Shown: one piece after another, positions 53,396 to 64,000 of the stretch
Numbering within the stretch: position 1 is the first letter of the stretch
Layout of the letters: each line of letters starts with the position of its first letter
Assembly (NCBI RefSeq): GCF_046630445.1
Contig: NC_092343.1
Coordinates: 136,517,501 to 136,581,500 of the forward strand
Reading direction: 5' to 3'
From: Rutidosis leptorrhynchoides
Taxonomy: Eukaryota; Streptophyta; Magnoliopsida; Asterales; Asteraceae
Length of the DNA stretch: 64,000 nt
Translations under genes and position numbers: made by a program
Notes under the pieces: generated by a model
The model's input: the letters and a program-made list of their open reading frames with translations, nothing else
Databases searched by the model: none
What the model was told of the DNA's origin: nothing

Positions 53396-54079
53396 CTAGT
53401 ACACAAGTCGTTCAGCAAAGGCAATAAAGACACGTAATTCATACGTCCAGAAACAAGTCATGCATTCTGGTTTTACTAGGACTACTTCCCATCCTTGGTC
53501 TTGTGGAACATAACCGTTATGGCCGTTGATAAGACAGCGTGTTGTAACGTCATCAAAGGGACGAGGGTTACGTAATGACCAACAGTCTCGTAATAACATA
53601 AAAACCTCATTTCTTACCCCAATTACCGACTCCGTCACTTGTGGGAACGTTTTGTTTAATAGTTGTAGCCCGATGTTCTTGTTCTCACTTTGGTGAGAAG
53701 TTAACATTACTAATCCGTAAGCATAACATGCTTCTTTATGTTGCATGTTAGCCGCTTTTTCTAAATCACGAAGTTCAATATTCGGATATATTGAGTCAAA
53801 ATAATTTCTTAACCCATTGCGTAAAATAGCATTTGGGTTCCCCGCAATATATGCGTCAAAGTAAACACATCGTAACTTATGGATTTCCCAATGTGATATC
53901 CCCCATCTTTCGAACGAAAGCCTTTTATAAAACAAGGCATTCTTGGAACGTTCTTCGAATGTCTTACAAACTGATCTCGCCTTAAATAGTTGTGCCAAAG
54001 AATTCTGACCGACTCTAGACAAGATTTCATCAATCATGTCTCCGGGTAGGTCTCTTAAAATATTGGGTTGTCTATCCAT
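53396..54079 (-). CDS. F-box protein captured by element B, 227 aa
   Basis: Intact frame from ATG 54077-54079. Residues ~8-50 form an F-box (LPGDMIDEILSRVGQNSLAQ, then VCKTFEERS), the module that binds SKP1 in SCF ubiquitin ligases. Next come a WGISHWEIHKLRC segment and a Sel1-like part (GNPNAILRNGLRNYF, AANMQHKEACYAYGLVMLTS), then a Cys/Trp C-terminus (CMTCFWTYELRVF). This architecture matches plant F-box proteins of the At2g35280/At1g67623 type (from memory). It sits between acidic ORF and gag in element orientation, inside both LTRs. No stop or frameshift is present although gag-pol is broken. Host origin is inferred; whether it is expressed or under selection is unknown. Confidence 0.85.
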   Translation of the reverse strand: MDRQPNILRDLPGDMIDEILSRVGQNSLAQLFKARSVCKTFEERSKNALFYKRLSFERWGISHWEIHKLRCVYFDAYIAGNPNAILRNGLRNYFDSIYPNIELRDLEKAANMQHKEACYAYGLVMLTSHQSENKNIGLQLLNKTFPQVTESVIGVRNEVFMLLRDCWSLRNPRPFDDVTTRCLINGHNGYVPQDQGWEVVLVKPECMTCFWTYELRVFIAFAERLVY

Positions 54080-54216
54080 TTTGTGTTTTTATACTGTAAA
54101 ATAGACAAGAGTTAGATTCATAAAAAAAATACTTAATAATACAAGCAATTTTTACATATATCATAAAGCATAAGCACACTATATTACATATATTACACCA
54201 CACGAATACAACTATC

Positions 54217-54831
54217 TTATTCCGACTCGCTTGTTTCTTCTTCTTCGGTTTTGGTTCGTTTTGCCAAGTTTCTAGGGATATATGATGTTCCCCTAATACG
54301 AGCCGTCGTTTTCCACATTGGTTTAGAAAAACCTGGTGGTTTAGAGGTTCCCGGGTCATTGTTACAACTTAAGGACTTCGGGGGTTGACGATACATATAA
54401 AGTTCATCGGGCTTGGAATTAGATTTCTCTATTTTTATGCCCTTTCCCTTATTATTTTCTTTTGCCTTTTTAAATTCAGTTGGGGTAATTTCTATAACAT
54501 CATCGGAATTCTCGTCGGAATCCGATTCATCGGAGAATTGGTAATCCTCCCAATATTTTGCTTCCTTGGCGGAAACACCATTGACCATAATTAACCTTGG
54601 TCGATTGGTTGAGGATTTTCTTTTACTTAACCGTTTTATTATTTCCCCCACCGGTTCTATTTCTTCATCCGGTTCCGATTCTTCTTCCGGTTCCGATTCT
54701 TCTTCCGGTTCCGACTCTTCTTCCGGTTCCTCTTCGGGAACTTATGAATCAGTCCATGAATCATTCCAATTTACATTTGACTCTTCATTATTATTAGGTG
54801 AGTCAATGGGACTTGTTCTAGAGGTAGACAT
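54217..54831 (-). pseudogene. Acidic ORF upstream of the F-box gene in element B
   Basis: ATG at 54829-54831 (MSTSRTSPIDSPNNNEES), with one nonsense TAA at codon 30 (54742-54744). Then a repeated EEESEPEEESEP tract, a basic stretch (IIKRLSKRKSSTNRPR), a second acidic part (DESDSDENSDDVIEI) and a basic C-terminus with PPGFSKPMWKTTARIRG and RNLAKRTKTEEEE. No enzyme motif. Similar in place and charge pattern, though not in sequence, to the extra ORF of element C. A 144-codon frame remains after the stop from an internal ATG at 54649-54651. Confidence 0.6.
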
Positions 54832-55026
54832 CTATCACATAATATCAAACGCGTTAAGAGATTAATATATCACATAATATTCACATGTTAAAAATATATA
54901 GTTTCCAACAAAATTTGTTAAGCAATCATTTTTCAAGTAAACACGGTCGAAGTCCAGACTCACTAATGCATCCTAACAAACTCGATAAGACACACTAATG
55001 CAAAATTCTGGTTCTCTAAGACCAAC
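54832..55026 (-). other. Leader of element B
   Basis: Noncoding AT-rich leader between primer site and acidic ORF. Confidence 0.6.
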
Positions 55027-55038
55027 GCTCGGATACCA
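55027..55038 (-). other. Primer binding site of element B
   Basis: Minus strand TGGTATCCGAGC, one mismatch from the initiator tRNA-Met primer site TGGTATCAGAGC. Two bases separate it from an LTR tail at 55041, not from the full LTR. Confidence 0.75.
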
Positions 55039-55040
55039 AC

Positions 55041-55097
55041 TGAATTGTCCCGTTCTTATTGATTAAAAACGTTCCATATTAATTGATTTCGTTGCGA
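55041..55097 (-). repeat. Extra 57-bp LTR tail beside the primer site
   Basis: Repeats the terminal 57 bp of the B LTR (TGAATTGTCCCG to GTTGCGA on the plus strand), with one base changed near the end. Confidence 0.9.
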
Positions 55098-55230
55098 TCC
55101 GATGTTCTTTTTCTCACTTTGGTAAGAAGCAAACATCACTAACCCGTAAGCATAACATGCTTCTTTATGTTGCATGTTAGAAGCTCTTTCTAATTCACGA
55201 AATCGTATGTTGGGATATCTTGAGTCAAAA
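55098..55230 (-). pseudogene. Diverged F-box gene fragment between LTR and primer site
   Basis: 133 bp collinear with the Sel1-like part of the F-box ORF (about 53663-53795), in the same orientation, with roughly 20 differences by eye. It is therefore not a recent copy of the ORF in this element but comes from a related one. It joins the full LTR end at 55231 directly. Confidence 0.85.
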
Positions 55231-58200
55231 TGAAATGTCCCGTTCTTATTGATTAAAAACGTTCCATATTAATTGATTTCGTTGCGAGGTTTTGACCTCT
55301 ATATGAGACGTTTTTCAAAGACTGCATTCATTTTAAAACAAACCATAACCTTTATTTCATCAATAAAGGTTTAAAAAGCTTTACGTAGATTATCAAATAA
55401 TGATAATCTAAAATATCCTGTTTACACACGACCATTACATAATGGTTTACAATACAAATATGTTACAACAAAATAAGTTTCTTGAATGCAGTTTTTACAC
55501 AATATCATACAAGCATGGACTCCAAATCTCGTCCTTATTTAAGTATGCCACAGCGGAAGCTCTTAATAATCACCTGAGAATAAACATACTTAAAACGTCA
55601 ACAAAAATGTTGGTGAGTTATAGGTTTAACCTATATATATCAAATCATAATAATAGACCACAAGATTTCATATTTCAATACACATCCCATACATAGAGAT
55701 AAAAATCATTCATATGGTGAACACCTGGTAACCGACATTAACAAGATGCATATATAAGAATATCCCCATCATTCCGGGACACCCTTCGGATATGATATAA
55801 ATTTCGAAGTACTAAAGCATCCGGTACTTTGGATGGGGTTTGTTAGGCCCAATAGATCTATCTTTAGGATTCGCGTCAATTAGGGTGTCTGTTCCCTAAT
55901 TCTTAGATTACCAGACTTAATAAAAAGGGGCATATTCGATTTCGATAATTCAACCATAGAATGTAGTTTCACGTACTTGTGTCTATTTTGTAAATCATTT
56001 ATAAAACCTGCATGTATTCTCATCCCAAAAATATTAGATTTTAAAAGTGGGACTATAACTCACTTTCACAGATTTTTACTTCGTCGGGAAGTAAGACTTG
56101 GCCACTGGTTGATTCACGAACCTATAACAATATATACATATATATCAAAGTATGTTCAAAATATATTTACAACACTTTTAATATATTTTGATGTTTTAAG
56201 TTTATTAAGTCAGCTGTCCTCGTTAGTAACCTACAACTAGTTGTCCACGGTTAGATGTACAGAAATAAATCGATAAATATTATCTTGAATCAATCCAGGA
56301 CCCAGTGTATACGTATCTCAGTATTGATCACAACTCAAACTATATATATTTTGGAATCAACCTCAACCCTGTATAGCTAACTCCAACATTCACATATAGA
56401 GTGTCTATGGTTGTTCCGAAATATATATAGATGTGTCGACATGATAGGTCGAAACATTGTATACGTGTCTATGGTATCTCAAGATTACATAATATACAAT
56501 ACAAGTTGATTAAGTTATGGTTGGAATAGATTTGTTACCAATTTTCACGTAGCTAAAATGAGAAAAATTATCCAATCTTGTTTTACCCATAACTTCTTCA
56601 TTTTAAATCCGTTTTGAGTGAATCAAACTGCTATGGTTTCATATTGAACTCTATTTTATGAATCTAAACAGAAAAAGTATAGGTTTATAGTCGGAAAAAT
56701 AAGTTACAAGTCATTTTTGTAAAGGTAGTCATTTCAGTCGAAAGAACGACGTCTAGATGACCATTTTAGAAAACATACTTCCACTTTGAGTTTAACCATA
56801 ATTTTTGGATATAGTTTCATGTTCATAATAAAAATCATTTTCCCAGAATAACAACTTTTAAATCAAAGTTTATCATAGTTTTTAATTAACTAACCCAAAA
56901 CAGCCCGCGGTGTTACTACGACGGCGTAAATCCGGTTTTACGGTGTTTATCATGTTTCCAGGTTTTAAATCATTAAGTTAGCATATCATATAGATATAGA
57001 ACATGTGTTTAGTTGATTTTAAAAGTCAAGTTATAAGGATTAACTTTTATTTGCGAACAAGTTTAGAATTAAATAAACTATGTTCTAGTAATTACAAGTT
57101 TAAACCTTCGAATAAGATAGCTTTATATGTATGAATCGAATGATGTTATGAACATCATTACTACCTCAAGTTCCTTGGATAAACCTACTGGAAATGAGAA
57201 AAATAGATCTAGCTTCAAAGGATCCTTGGATGGCTTGAAAGTTCTTGAAGCAGAATCATGACACGAAAACAATTTCAAGTAAGATTTCCACTCGAAATAA
57301 GATTGTTATAGTTATAGAAATTGAATTAAAGTTTGAATATGATTATTACCTTGTATTAGAAAGATAACCTACTGTAAGTAACAAAGGTTTCTTGATCTTG
57401 GATGATTATTTGGAATGGATTTAGAAAACTTGGAAGTAAACTTGCAATCTTGGAAGTATTCTTGATTTTATGAAACTAAAACTTTTGGAATTTATGAAGA
57501 ACACTTAGAACTTGAAGATAGAACTTGAGAGAGATCAATTAGATGAAGAAAATTGAAGAATGAAAGTGTTTGTAGGTGTTTTTGGTCGTTGGTGCATGGA
57601 TTAGATATAAAGGATATGTAATTTTGTTTTCATGTAAATAAGTCATGAATGATTACTCATATTTTTGTAATTTTATGAGATATTTCATGCTAGTTGCCAA
57701 ATGATGGTTCCCACATGTGTTAGGTGACTCACATGGGCTGCTAGGAGCTAATCATTAGAGTGTATATACCAATAGTACATACATCTAAAAGCTGTGTATT
57801 GTACGAGTACGAATACGGGTGCATACGAGTAGAATTGTTGATGAAACTAAACGAGGATGTAATTGTAAGCATTTTTGTTAAGTAGAAGTATTTTGATAAG
57901 TGTCTTGAAGTCTTTCAAAAGTGTATGAATACATATTAAAACACTACATGTATATACATTTTAACTGAGTCGTTAAGTCATCGTTAATCGTTACATGTAA
58001 ACGTTGTTTTGAAACCTTTAGGTTAACGATCTTGTTGAATGTTGTTAACCCATTGTTTATTATAACAAATGAGATGTTAAACTGTTATATTATCATGATA
58101 TTATGATATATAATATATCTTAGTATGATATATATACAGTTAAATGTCGTTACAACGATAATCGTTACATATATGTCTCGTCTCGAAATCATTAAGTTAG

Positions 58201-58669
58201 TAGTCTTATTTTTACATATGTATTTCATTGTTAATACACTTAATAATATATTTTACTTATAATTTAACATAATTAACCAAGTGTATCAATATCTTAATAT
58301 GATTCATATGTACCTAGTAAGACGTTGTTATAACGATAATCGTTATATATATCGTTTTCGAGTTTCTTAAATTAATAGTCTCATTTTTATGTATATAACT
58401 CATTGTTAAGATACCTAATGAGATACATACTTATAATAAAATCATGTTAACTATATATATAACCATATATATGTCATAGTATAGTTTTTACAAGTTTTAA
58501 CGTTCGTGAATCATCGATCAACTTGGGTGGTCAATTGTCTATATGAAACCTATTTCAATTAATCAAGTCTTAACAAGTTTGATTCCTTAACATGTTGGAA
58601 ACACTTAATTATGTAAATAACAATTTCATTTAATATATATATAAACATGGAAAAGTTCGGGTCACTACA
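55231..58669 (-). repeat. 5' LTR of element B
   Basis: 3,439 bp, collinear with 44902-48446. About 1% substitutions by eye; the length difference is the TA tract (short here at about 56131-56150). Confidence 0.95.
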
Positions 58670-58674
58670 TTAAA
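58670..58674. repeat. Target duplication of element B (right)
   Basis: TTAAA, matching 44897-44901. Confidence 0.95.
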
Positions 58675-59048
58675 CAGGTTTGCAGGGAGGGTGGATAAAA
58701 TTTGTTTAGAAATTTAGTGGCTAAATCCTCCCATGTATGGATTGAATTCGGGTTAAGTACGTCAAACCATGTTGAAGCGTGTGCAGAAAGTGAATATTGA
58801 AAAAGATGAAGTTTTAAAATGTTTTTCTCGTTTGATTCCTTCTTAAAAGAGTCAACCAGACTGATAAATTTGTTTATATGAAAGTTAGGATCGTCAGTCG
58901 GTAATTCTTGAAATTTACAGATCATACTGACTAGTTTAACCATGTGTGAACTGATTTCAGGAATTCCTTCGGTTCCTAAGGTGATTGGTCCTCCTCTTTC
59001 CTCTAAGCATGACTTATGCATAGAAGCAAGGGTGTCTTGTTGTTCCAT
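58670..59048 (-). pseudogene. gag of element G, N-terminal part
   Basis: Frame from ATG at 59046-59048 (MEQQDTLASMHKSC). Contains FINKFISLVD-like helices and the Athila/Tat gag motif YSLSAHASTWFDVLNP, TWEDLATKFLNKFYPP. It is cut at 58674 by element B and continues at 44901. The N-terminus is shorter than in many Athila gag proteins. Confidence 0.88.
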
Positions 59049-59208
59049 TTTTAGATTTTTCTGTTTAAAAAGACTTAAAAGTAACTGTTAGAAAATATTG
59101 ATTTACTAAAAGGATCGATAATTTAATAAAAACAATTATCCTTGAAATTCGGTCGCTAACCAAATCGGATATCTTAACTGATAGGACTTCTCACATGTTA
59201 CTCGTATC
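59049..59208 (-). other. Leader of element G next to gag
   Basis: Noncoding; interrupted by the solo LTR on its right. Confidence 0.6.
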
Positions 59209-59213
59209 GAGGT
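59209..59213. repeat. Target duplication of solo LTR (left)
   Basis: GAGGT, matching 62265-62269. Confidence 0.9.
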
Positions 59214-62200
59214 TGTAACGACCCTGGTTTTTCCATCTTTTATTAATAATGTTTATTATTAATGCTTGCATTTAATAAATGTATTTTATTACATTTACTT
59301 GTTACCGTGATTGACTTTACATGTCCCGACTTGTCTTTGTGACACACGAACTTTTCACAAATAATATTTCGGATATTATTTGCATTCATGATTAATTAAT
59401 ATTAATCATTTTTAATTAACTAGTGTTTGTAGTTAATTACTTGGGCTTATTTATTTAATTTGTTACATACTTAGTCTTTTATTAATGGACTCATGATTAA
59501 TGGACTTGGAAGCCCACCCTACACACTTAATGGACTAATTAGCCCATTTTTAATGCAAGTATTACTTTAAGAGGAAACTAGACTAGTTAGTGAAGTAAAG
59601 AGACTAGTTACAAGATACTTACACCATCTTTCCCATGCCAATTTACTTTATTACCATTTTAGGCTAACATCTCCTCCCCAAGCATGAGAGCAAGCTTGTG
59701 ACCACCCCTCCTTTCCTCCTAAAAACCGACAGCATCTATGGGGTAATGGGGAGTTCATTTTTCAATTTGGTTTTGCTACTTATCTACTAGTTTACTTCAT
59801 TATTTCACACACACAAAAATACTTACAACTTTCTCTCATCTTTTCTCTCCTTTCTTTTAAGTAACAAGCTTTAATTTCCTCTCTTTTTCTCTCTTAAAAA
59901 CTGCCACATTCATCATCATATTACTAGTTTTATTACATGTTCTTGTTTAATGTTTACTTACTAGTTGTTTGTTGTTGTTGTTAAAGATCAAGTTTTCTAA
60001 CTTGTATCTTCATCTAATCTTGGTTACTTCCATCTTTTCTTTGATGAAGAACCAAGAACAAGAATCTAAACTTTCTAGTTTATGGTTCTACTCTTAAATG
60101 TTTTAAAGATTTAAAGTTCATAAGTTTCATTATCATACTTGTGTTCATGTTTGTAAACTTAAGGTTTACTTTCTTAAAGATCAAAGCCTTGGCTTGAATC
60201 ATCCAAAGTATGAACAACCATGAACTTATTACTTGTAGATTTAAGTTATTTCTTCTTTTGTACATGCTTTGAATTAGTGATTTGTGGTTTGTTGGTCAAG
60301 TGTTACTAGTTAATCTTGATCTCATCTTTCTTGAACTAAAGTTAACTTTGTAAGTTCAAGAACATGGAAGTTAAACTTTTTAGTTATAACTTCATTACTT
60401 GTGATGGATCTAAGTTTCTATAGCTTATGGTCTTCTAATTTTGTTATAAACAAGAGCTTATAAGCTTACATACACTTTACAAGATGAAAATCTAAGTTTC
60501 ATAACTTATGGTTTCATTAAAGTAAAGATTCAAGTGGTATAACTTAGGATCTAACTTAAGAACTTTGGATCTAGACTTTTGGGTCTAGAATCTTCAAGAT
60601 CTAACTAAGAACTATGTTCTACAACTTAAGATCTTGCTTATTTAGTTTACTTTCAAGTTTATAGCTTATTATTGTTATTAGAACTCTTGTATGTGTCGGA
60701 TCTAAGATCTTGATGTAACTTTGGTTCATCAAACTACTTACAACACTTAAATGAGTTGTGCTATATATCTTAGACATACAATAGTGTTATGATGGTCAAA
60801 ACTTGGTAAATATGATGCAAACCCATCAACGAGTTGTACACTTGAAGCTACAAGCATCAAGGATGAGAACCGTGATGAGCATCAAGCCCCAAGAACCCAC
60901 CGAAACACCTTTAGCTACTGTTTCTAGAACTGATCAGCAACCTGGACTACTGGAAAAGTTAATTTCCAGATATATGGGTTCGAGTAGATGATTTTTCATT
61001 TAAGACTCGTCTTAATCCGAGTTACGGTTTAGGATTTATGGCCTTCCAAAAGTCACTACACCCTATTAACGTTGTGCTGAAATTTCTGACCTACTCATAC
61101 TTAAACCGTCACCACGGTCAAACGAAGATGTGTTCGATTCTGTAAAATGGTCAGCACCTAGGGGACTCATATACGGAGCCATGGCCACTGGTCTCACCCC
61201 AATTCAGTTTGTATAGAGGCAGTGGTGACTGAATGAAGTCAGCCTTTGTTTTAAACCTTATTCTTGAATGAAACTTACCTTATACATTTTGTTTGATGAT
61301 GAATGATGATGCTACCTAAGACCTAATTTACATACACTGAAATCTTTGGGACGATTTACTGACTTAGTAACTTTTGACTTGGGTTGAGGACCTTCGGACC
61401 AACTACTTGCAAACTTATCTTGAATCAACTTAACTACTTTACACTGTGAGTTATAGCATCCCTTTTTACTTTAACTATTTTGGGACTGAGAATGCATGCG
61501 TGTTTTACATTTTACATACTAGGCACGAGTAATTAAACTTTATATATGTGTGGGTTATACAACGGCATAAACTTTCCCCTTAGCTCGGTAACTTTTAGTC
61601 ATTGGTTTTTGAACCGGTGAACGCGAACCTTAGATATGGATCCATAGGATTTGACATCCCCACTCGGGCTAGTCACGCTAGCATTTAATGGGTGTTTAAT
61701 ACTTTGTGAACATACGCACTCGCCAAGTGCACTTTTAGGGGGTACTATTATTACGTTAAGTTAGTTACCGGGTGCCCACGGTTGAACATATACTTTATCA
61801 TACTGATTTGAATAACTGATTTAAACTGCTGGTTGAAGCACTGAAATCTCGTGGCCTACATTACATTACTGATTACAGACAAACTATAGCTCACCAACCT
61901 TTGTGTTGACGTTTTTAAGCATGTTTTTCTCAGGTGCTTAAGGTTTGCTTGCTTCCGCTGTACTAGTCATGCTTTGTAGACACCCGCTGCGCTTATTAGA
62001 GATGTCACCGCATGAAACGTTTATCTTGCATTCATAACCTTTATTACTTTTGAAACGATGTATTTGTAACGACCTATGGGTCATGTACTATTATTACTTG
62101 CTATTCGTAGAAGCATACTTTCGATTATTAAACATTTGACGATGGTTAAAACGTCACTTCATTTTATGAATGCAAACTTCTTTTGAAACCGCATATAGTG

Positions 62201-62264
62201 TTTGACCTTGTAATGATCCTGTTGTTGATGGTCTGTACATGTTAATTTAGTACGGGGCATCACA
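59214..62264 (+). repeat. Solo LTR, 3,051 bp
   Basis: Begins TGTAACGACCCTGG and ends GGGGCATCACA, flanked by GAGGT on both sides and with no internal region, so two LTRs of a former element have recombined. Unequal recombination removes the body of an element in this way. The same family is present in truncated form at 2481-2819. Small frames inside (for example 60803-60991) are not convincing genes. Confidence 0.9.
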
Positions 62265-62427
62265 GAGGTGGCTAGGCTGAATACGGAGAGGCATGATCCT
62301 TTTGGTTCCAATATAATTGGAGACTGTTCGGAAAATCCAGTAACCAAGTCCGTGTATAATTTTCTTTCTTAGACACCACCAAACAACACTTTGTCTATTT
62401 AAAATCTTTCTCGATCAAAATATTCGA
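62265..62427 (-). other. Leader of element G beside the primer site
   Basis: Noncoding, starting with the second GAGGT duplication at 62265-62269. Confidence 0.6.
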
Positions 62428-62445
62428 TCCCCGACAGCGGCGCCA
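62428..62445 (-). other. Primer binding site of element G (tRNA-Asp type)
   Basis: Minus strand TGGCGCCGCTGTCGGGGA, close to the primer site complementary to tRNA-Asp used by Athila-type elements. 19 bases lie between it and the LTR. Confidence 0.8.
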
Positions 62446-62464
62446 AAGAAGAGAGAGCTACTGA

Positions 62465-64000
62465 TATGCCACTAATGGACAGTTTTATTTGTGCGGTGTC
62501 GTTAGGTCGCAGGATGTCCGATTCGGTAACACACAATGTCTTCGTTTATTTATATTATGCGGGGCCTAAATTTACTTTTACTTTCTAAGGTGTAGAAGGT
62601 GTAAGTTAACCTAGTGTCGAATTTTTGTTGATTAACGAATTAAAGGTCAAGTGGATAATTGTTGTTTAGTTAAATTACCTGGATAGAAGATAGTAGTTGA
62701 TTTTAGCTAAAGGTCCTAAATGCAGAAAAGTAAATAAAGTGGGAGGATATCCGGAGTATGCAGATCAGGGAAATGTTGACCAAGATATCAGAATTGGGTT
62801 AGGGAAAGGTAATTATGCTTATGTTAAGACTATGCTTGGATTAGTGTAGATCTGGTTAGATGAGCCAATTACACAGACCTACTTATCTCTGAACTCTCGA
62901 AGTTCTCTTTGAGCAGTGAGAAGTATGTCACTTGGTCGTATAACTGAAGTGTAACAATACCTCGAAGGTTATCCTCAGTAAAGTACTAGATTTATTAGTG
63001 AGTTAAGCTCTAATCCTAATCCTCGTTATCAGTTTAGGTAACTGAATAACAACGTGCTGTGTTGATTGAACACTTATCATAAACGGAAGGAATCCGTCGG
63101 TTTAAGTTTGCAAAACCTTAAATGAAAACTAACAACCATTACATCATACTAATGAGATCACAACAAATCGAACATTATACAGCATCACAGTTAACATACT
63201 GATAGTAAAGCAGATAGAAACCTAATGAATACCTAAACAGTTGATATGACTAAGACCTAGGGCAACAATCAGACAAGAACATACAATAGGCTTGGGTCAT
63301 ACAGTAAACGCACTAACTAGATATTAACAGCTCCTAAGAGGTCTCTTCGGAATAGTCAATAGGCATACTAGGTCATTCATGTCTCAATTCCTAGGTTTCA
63401 TGTCCTAAAAGTGCATTAGATGCCTCTCGGGAACTCCGACCATACCGAGTTCATAGAATCTTCAGATACAGTATAACCAGGGGTCTTAATCCTATGAAGT
63501 AGCTAATTTCATATAGGTGGACAAGTCCTGATCACAACCTAAGTTGGTCAATCCTTAAGATGCTAGCATACAAATCTATCAGACTTCCTAGTTTAGTATT
63601 ATAACAGTAACCGTACTATATTAACATAATTACGCTAATCCAAACTTCTATCATGGCAACATACAGATAAATTAAGCTATCATGGCAATATCAGAACACA
63701 TTATTAAACATAAAAAGTAAGAATACATGTTTAATACAAAAGACAAGCTTTTCGGATAAAAACCTGAAAAGGCTGAACAAATCTGCCCGGGATCGCAGGG
63801 ACTCGCCGGGATATCCTCCGGAAAATAAAAGCTAAGCTAACTACTACTAAAAACTAACTAAAAGATTGAAAATATAAATTGAATTGCAAGTTGAGTGTGT
63901 GTTGTAATGGATGGAGAATGCCCTTTAAATAGACAAGGTTTTTGCCAAAATATGGCCGGCAGGCCGTATGGTGGCCCGTATTTGGCAGGCCGTATGGCTG
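62465..64000 (-). repeat. 5' LTR of element G, cut by window edge
   Basis: Plus strand begins TGATATGCC and matches 35303-36838 with a few percent differences, including the start of the GGCCGTATGG array at the right edge and a TATA-like box at 63921-63932. Confidence 0.92.

Noticed and set aside
60803-60991. 62-codon frame
   Set aside because: Inside the solo LTR, short, no homology I recognise.

Overview
The window is nuclear DNA of a flowering plant and holds no host gene that I can defend. It is almost entirely transposable elements inserted into one another. Evidence for a plant: long Ty3/gypsy retrotransposons with chromovirus-type gag-pol, an Athila-type element with a tRNA-Asp-type primer site, other primer sites matching initiator tRNA-Met, a Helitron end of the hairpin-CTAG type, and a SINE with a TTG tail. 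Several reading frames (11.3-13.5 kb, 28.8-29.6 kb) resemble repeat proteins I associate with the daisy family (Asteraceae). That assignment is from memory and is an inference.

Layout. 1-2819: a decayed Ty3 pol fragment fused to an LTR fragment, cut by an LTR in inverted orientation that runs off the left edge. 2820-10300: gene-poor sequence with exon-like pieces, a SINE with a 15-bp target duplication, a 785-bp non-autonomous Helitron, a second decayed Helitron terminus, a GGT-rich tract and a DUF4283-like remnant. 10300-14513: an unclassified, broken retroelement-like unit ('H') with clusters of a palindromic CCGTACGG motif. 15188-27662: element C, a complete 12.5-kb LTR retrotransposon on the + strand with 5-bp duplications TAAAC, TA...TA LTR ends, an extra coiled-coil ORF ahead of gag, and gag-pol in one frame broken by five nonsense codons. 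27668-29666: old sequence with a plus-strand pseudogene.

From 29667 to the right edge the sequence is a nest. Element F (Ty3 chromovirus, - strand) starts at 29667 and is interrupted in gag at 35303 by element G (Athila type, - strand), whose second LTR runs off the right edge. Inside G gag sits element B (44902-58669, - strand; 5-bp duplications TTAAA). A 3.05-kb solo LTR (59214-62264; duplications GAGGT) sits in the G leader.

The most notable cargo is in element B. Between its primer site and gag it carries an acidic ORF and an open 227-codon F-box protein gene of host type. A second, diverged piece of that F-box sequence is wedged between the LTR and the primer site. The B pol has several stop codons and an Asp-to-Asn change in the RT active site, yet its LTRs are almost identical. 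This suggests it moved with enzymes from another copy, while the F-box frame stayed open.
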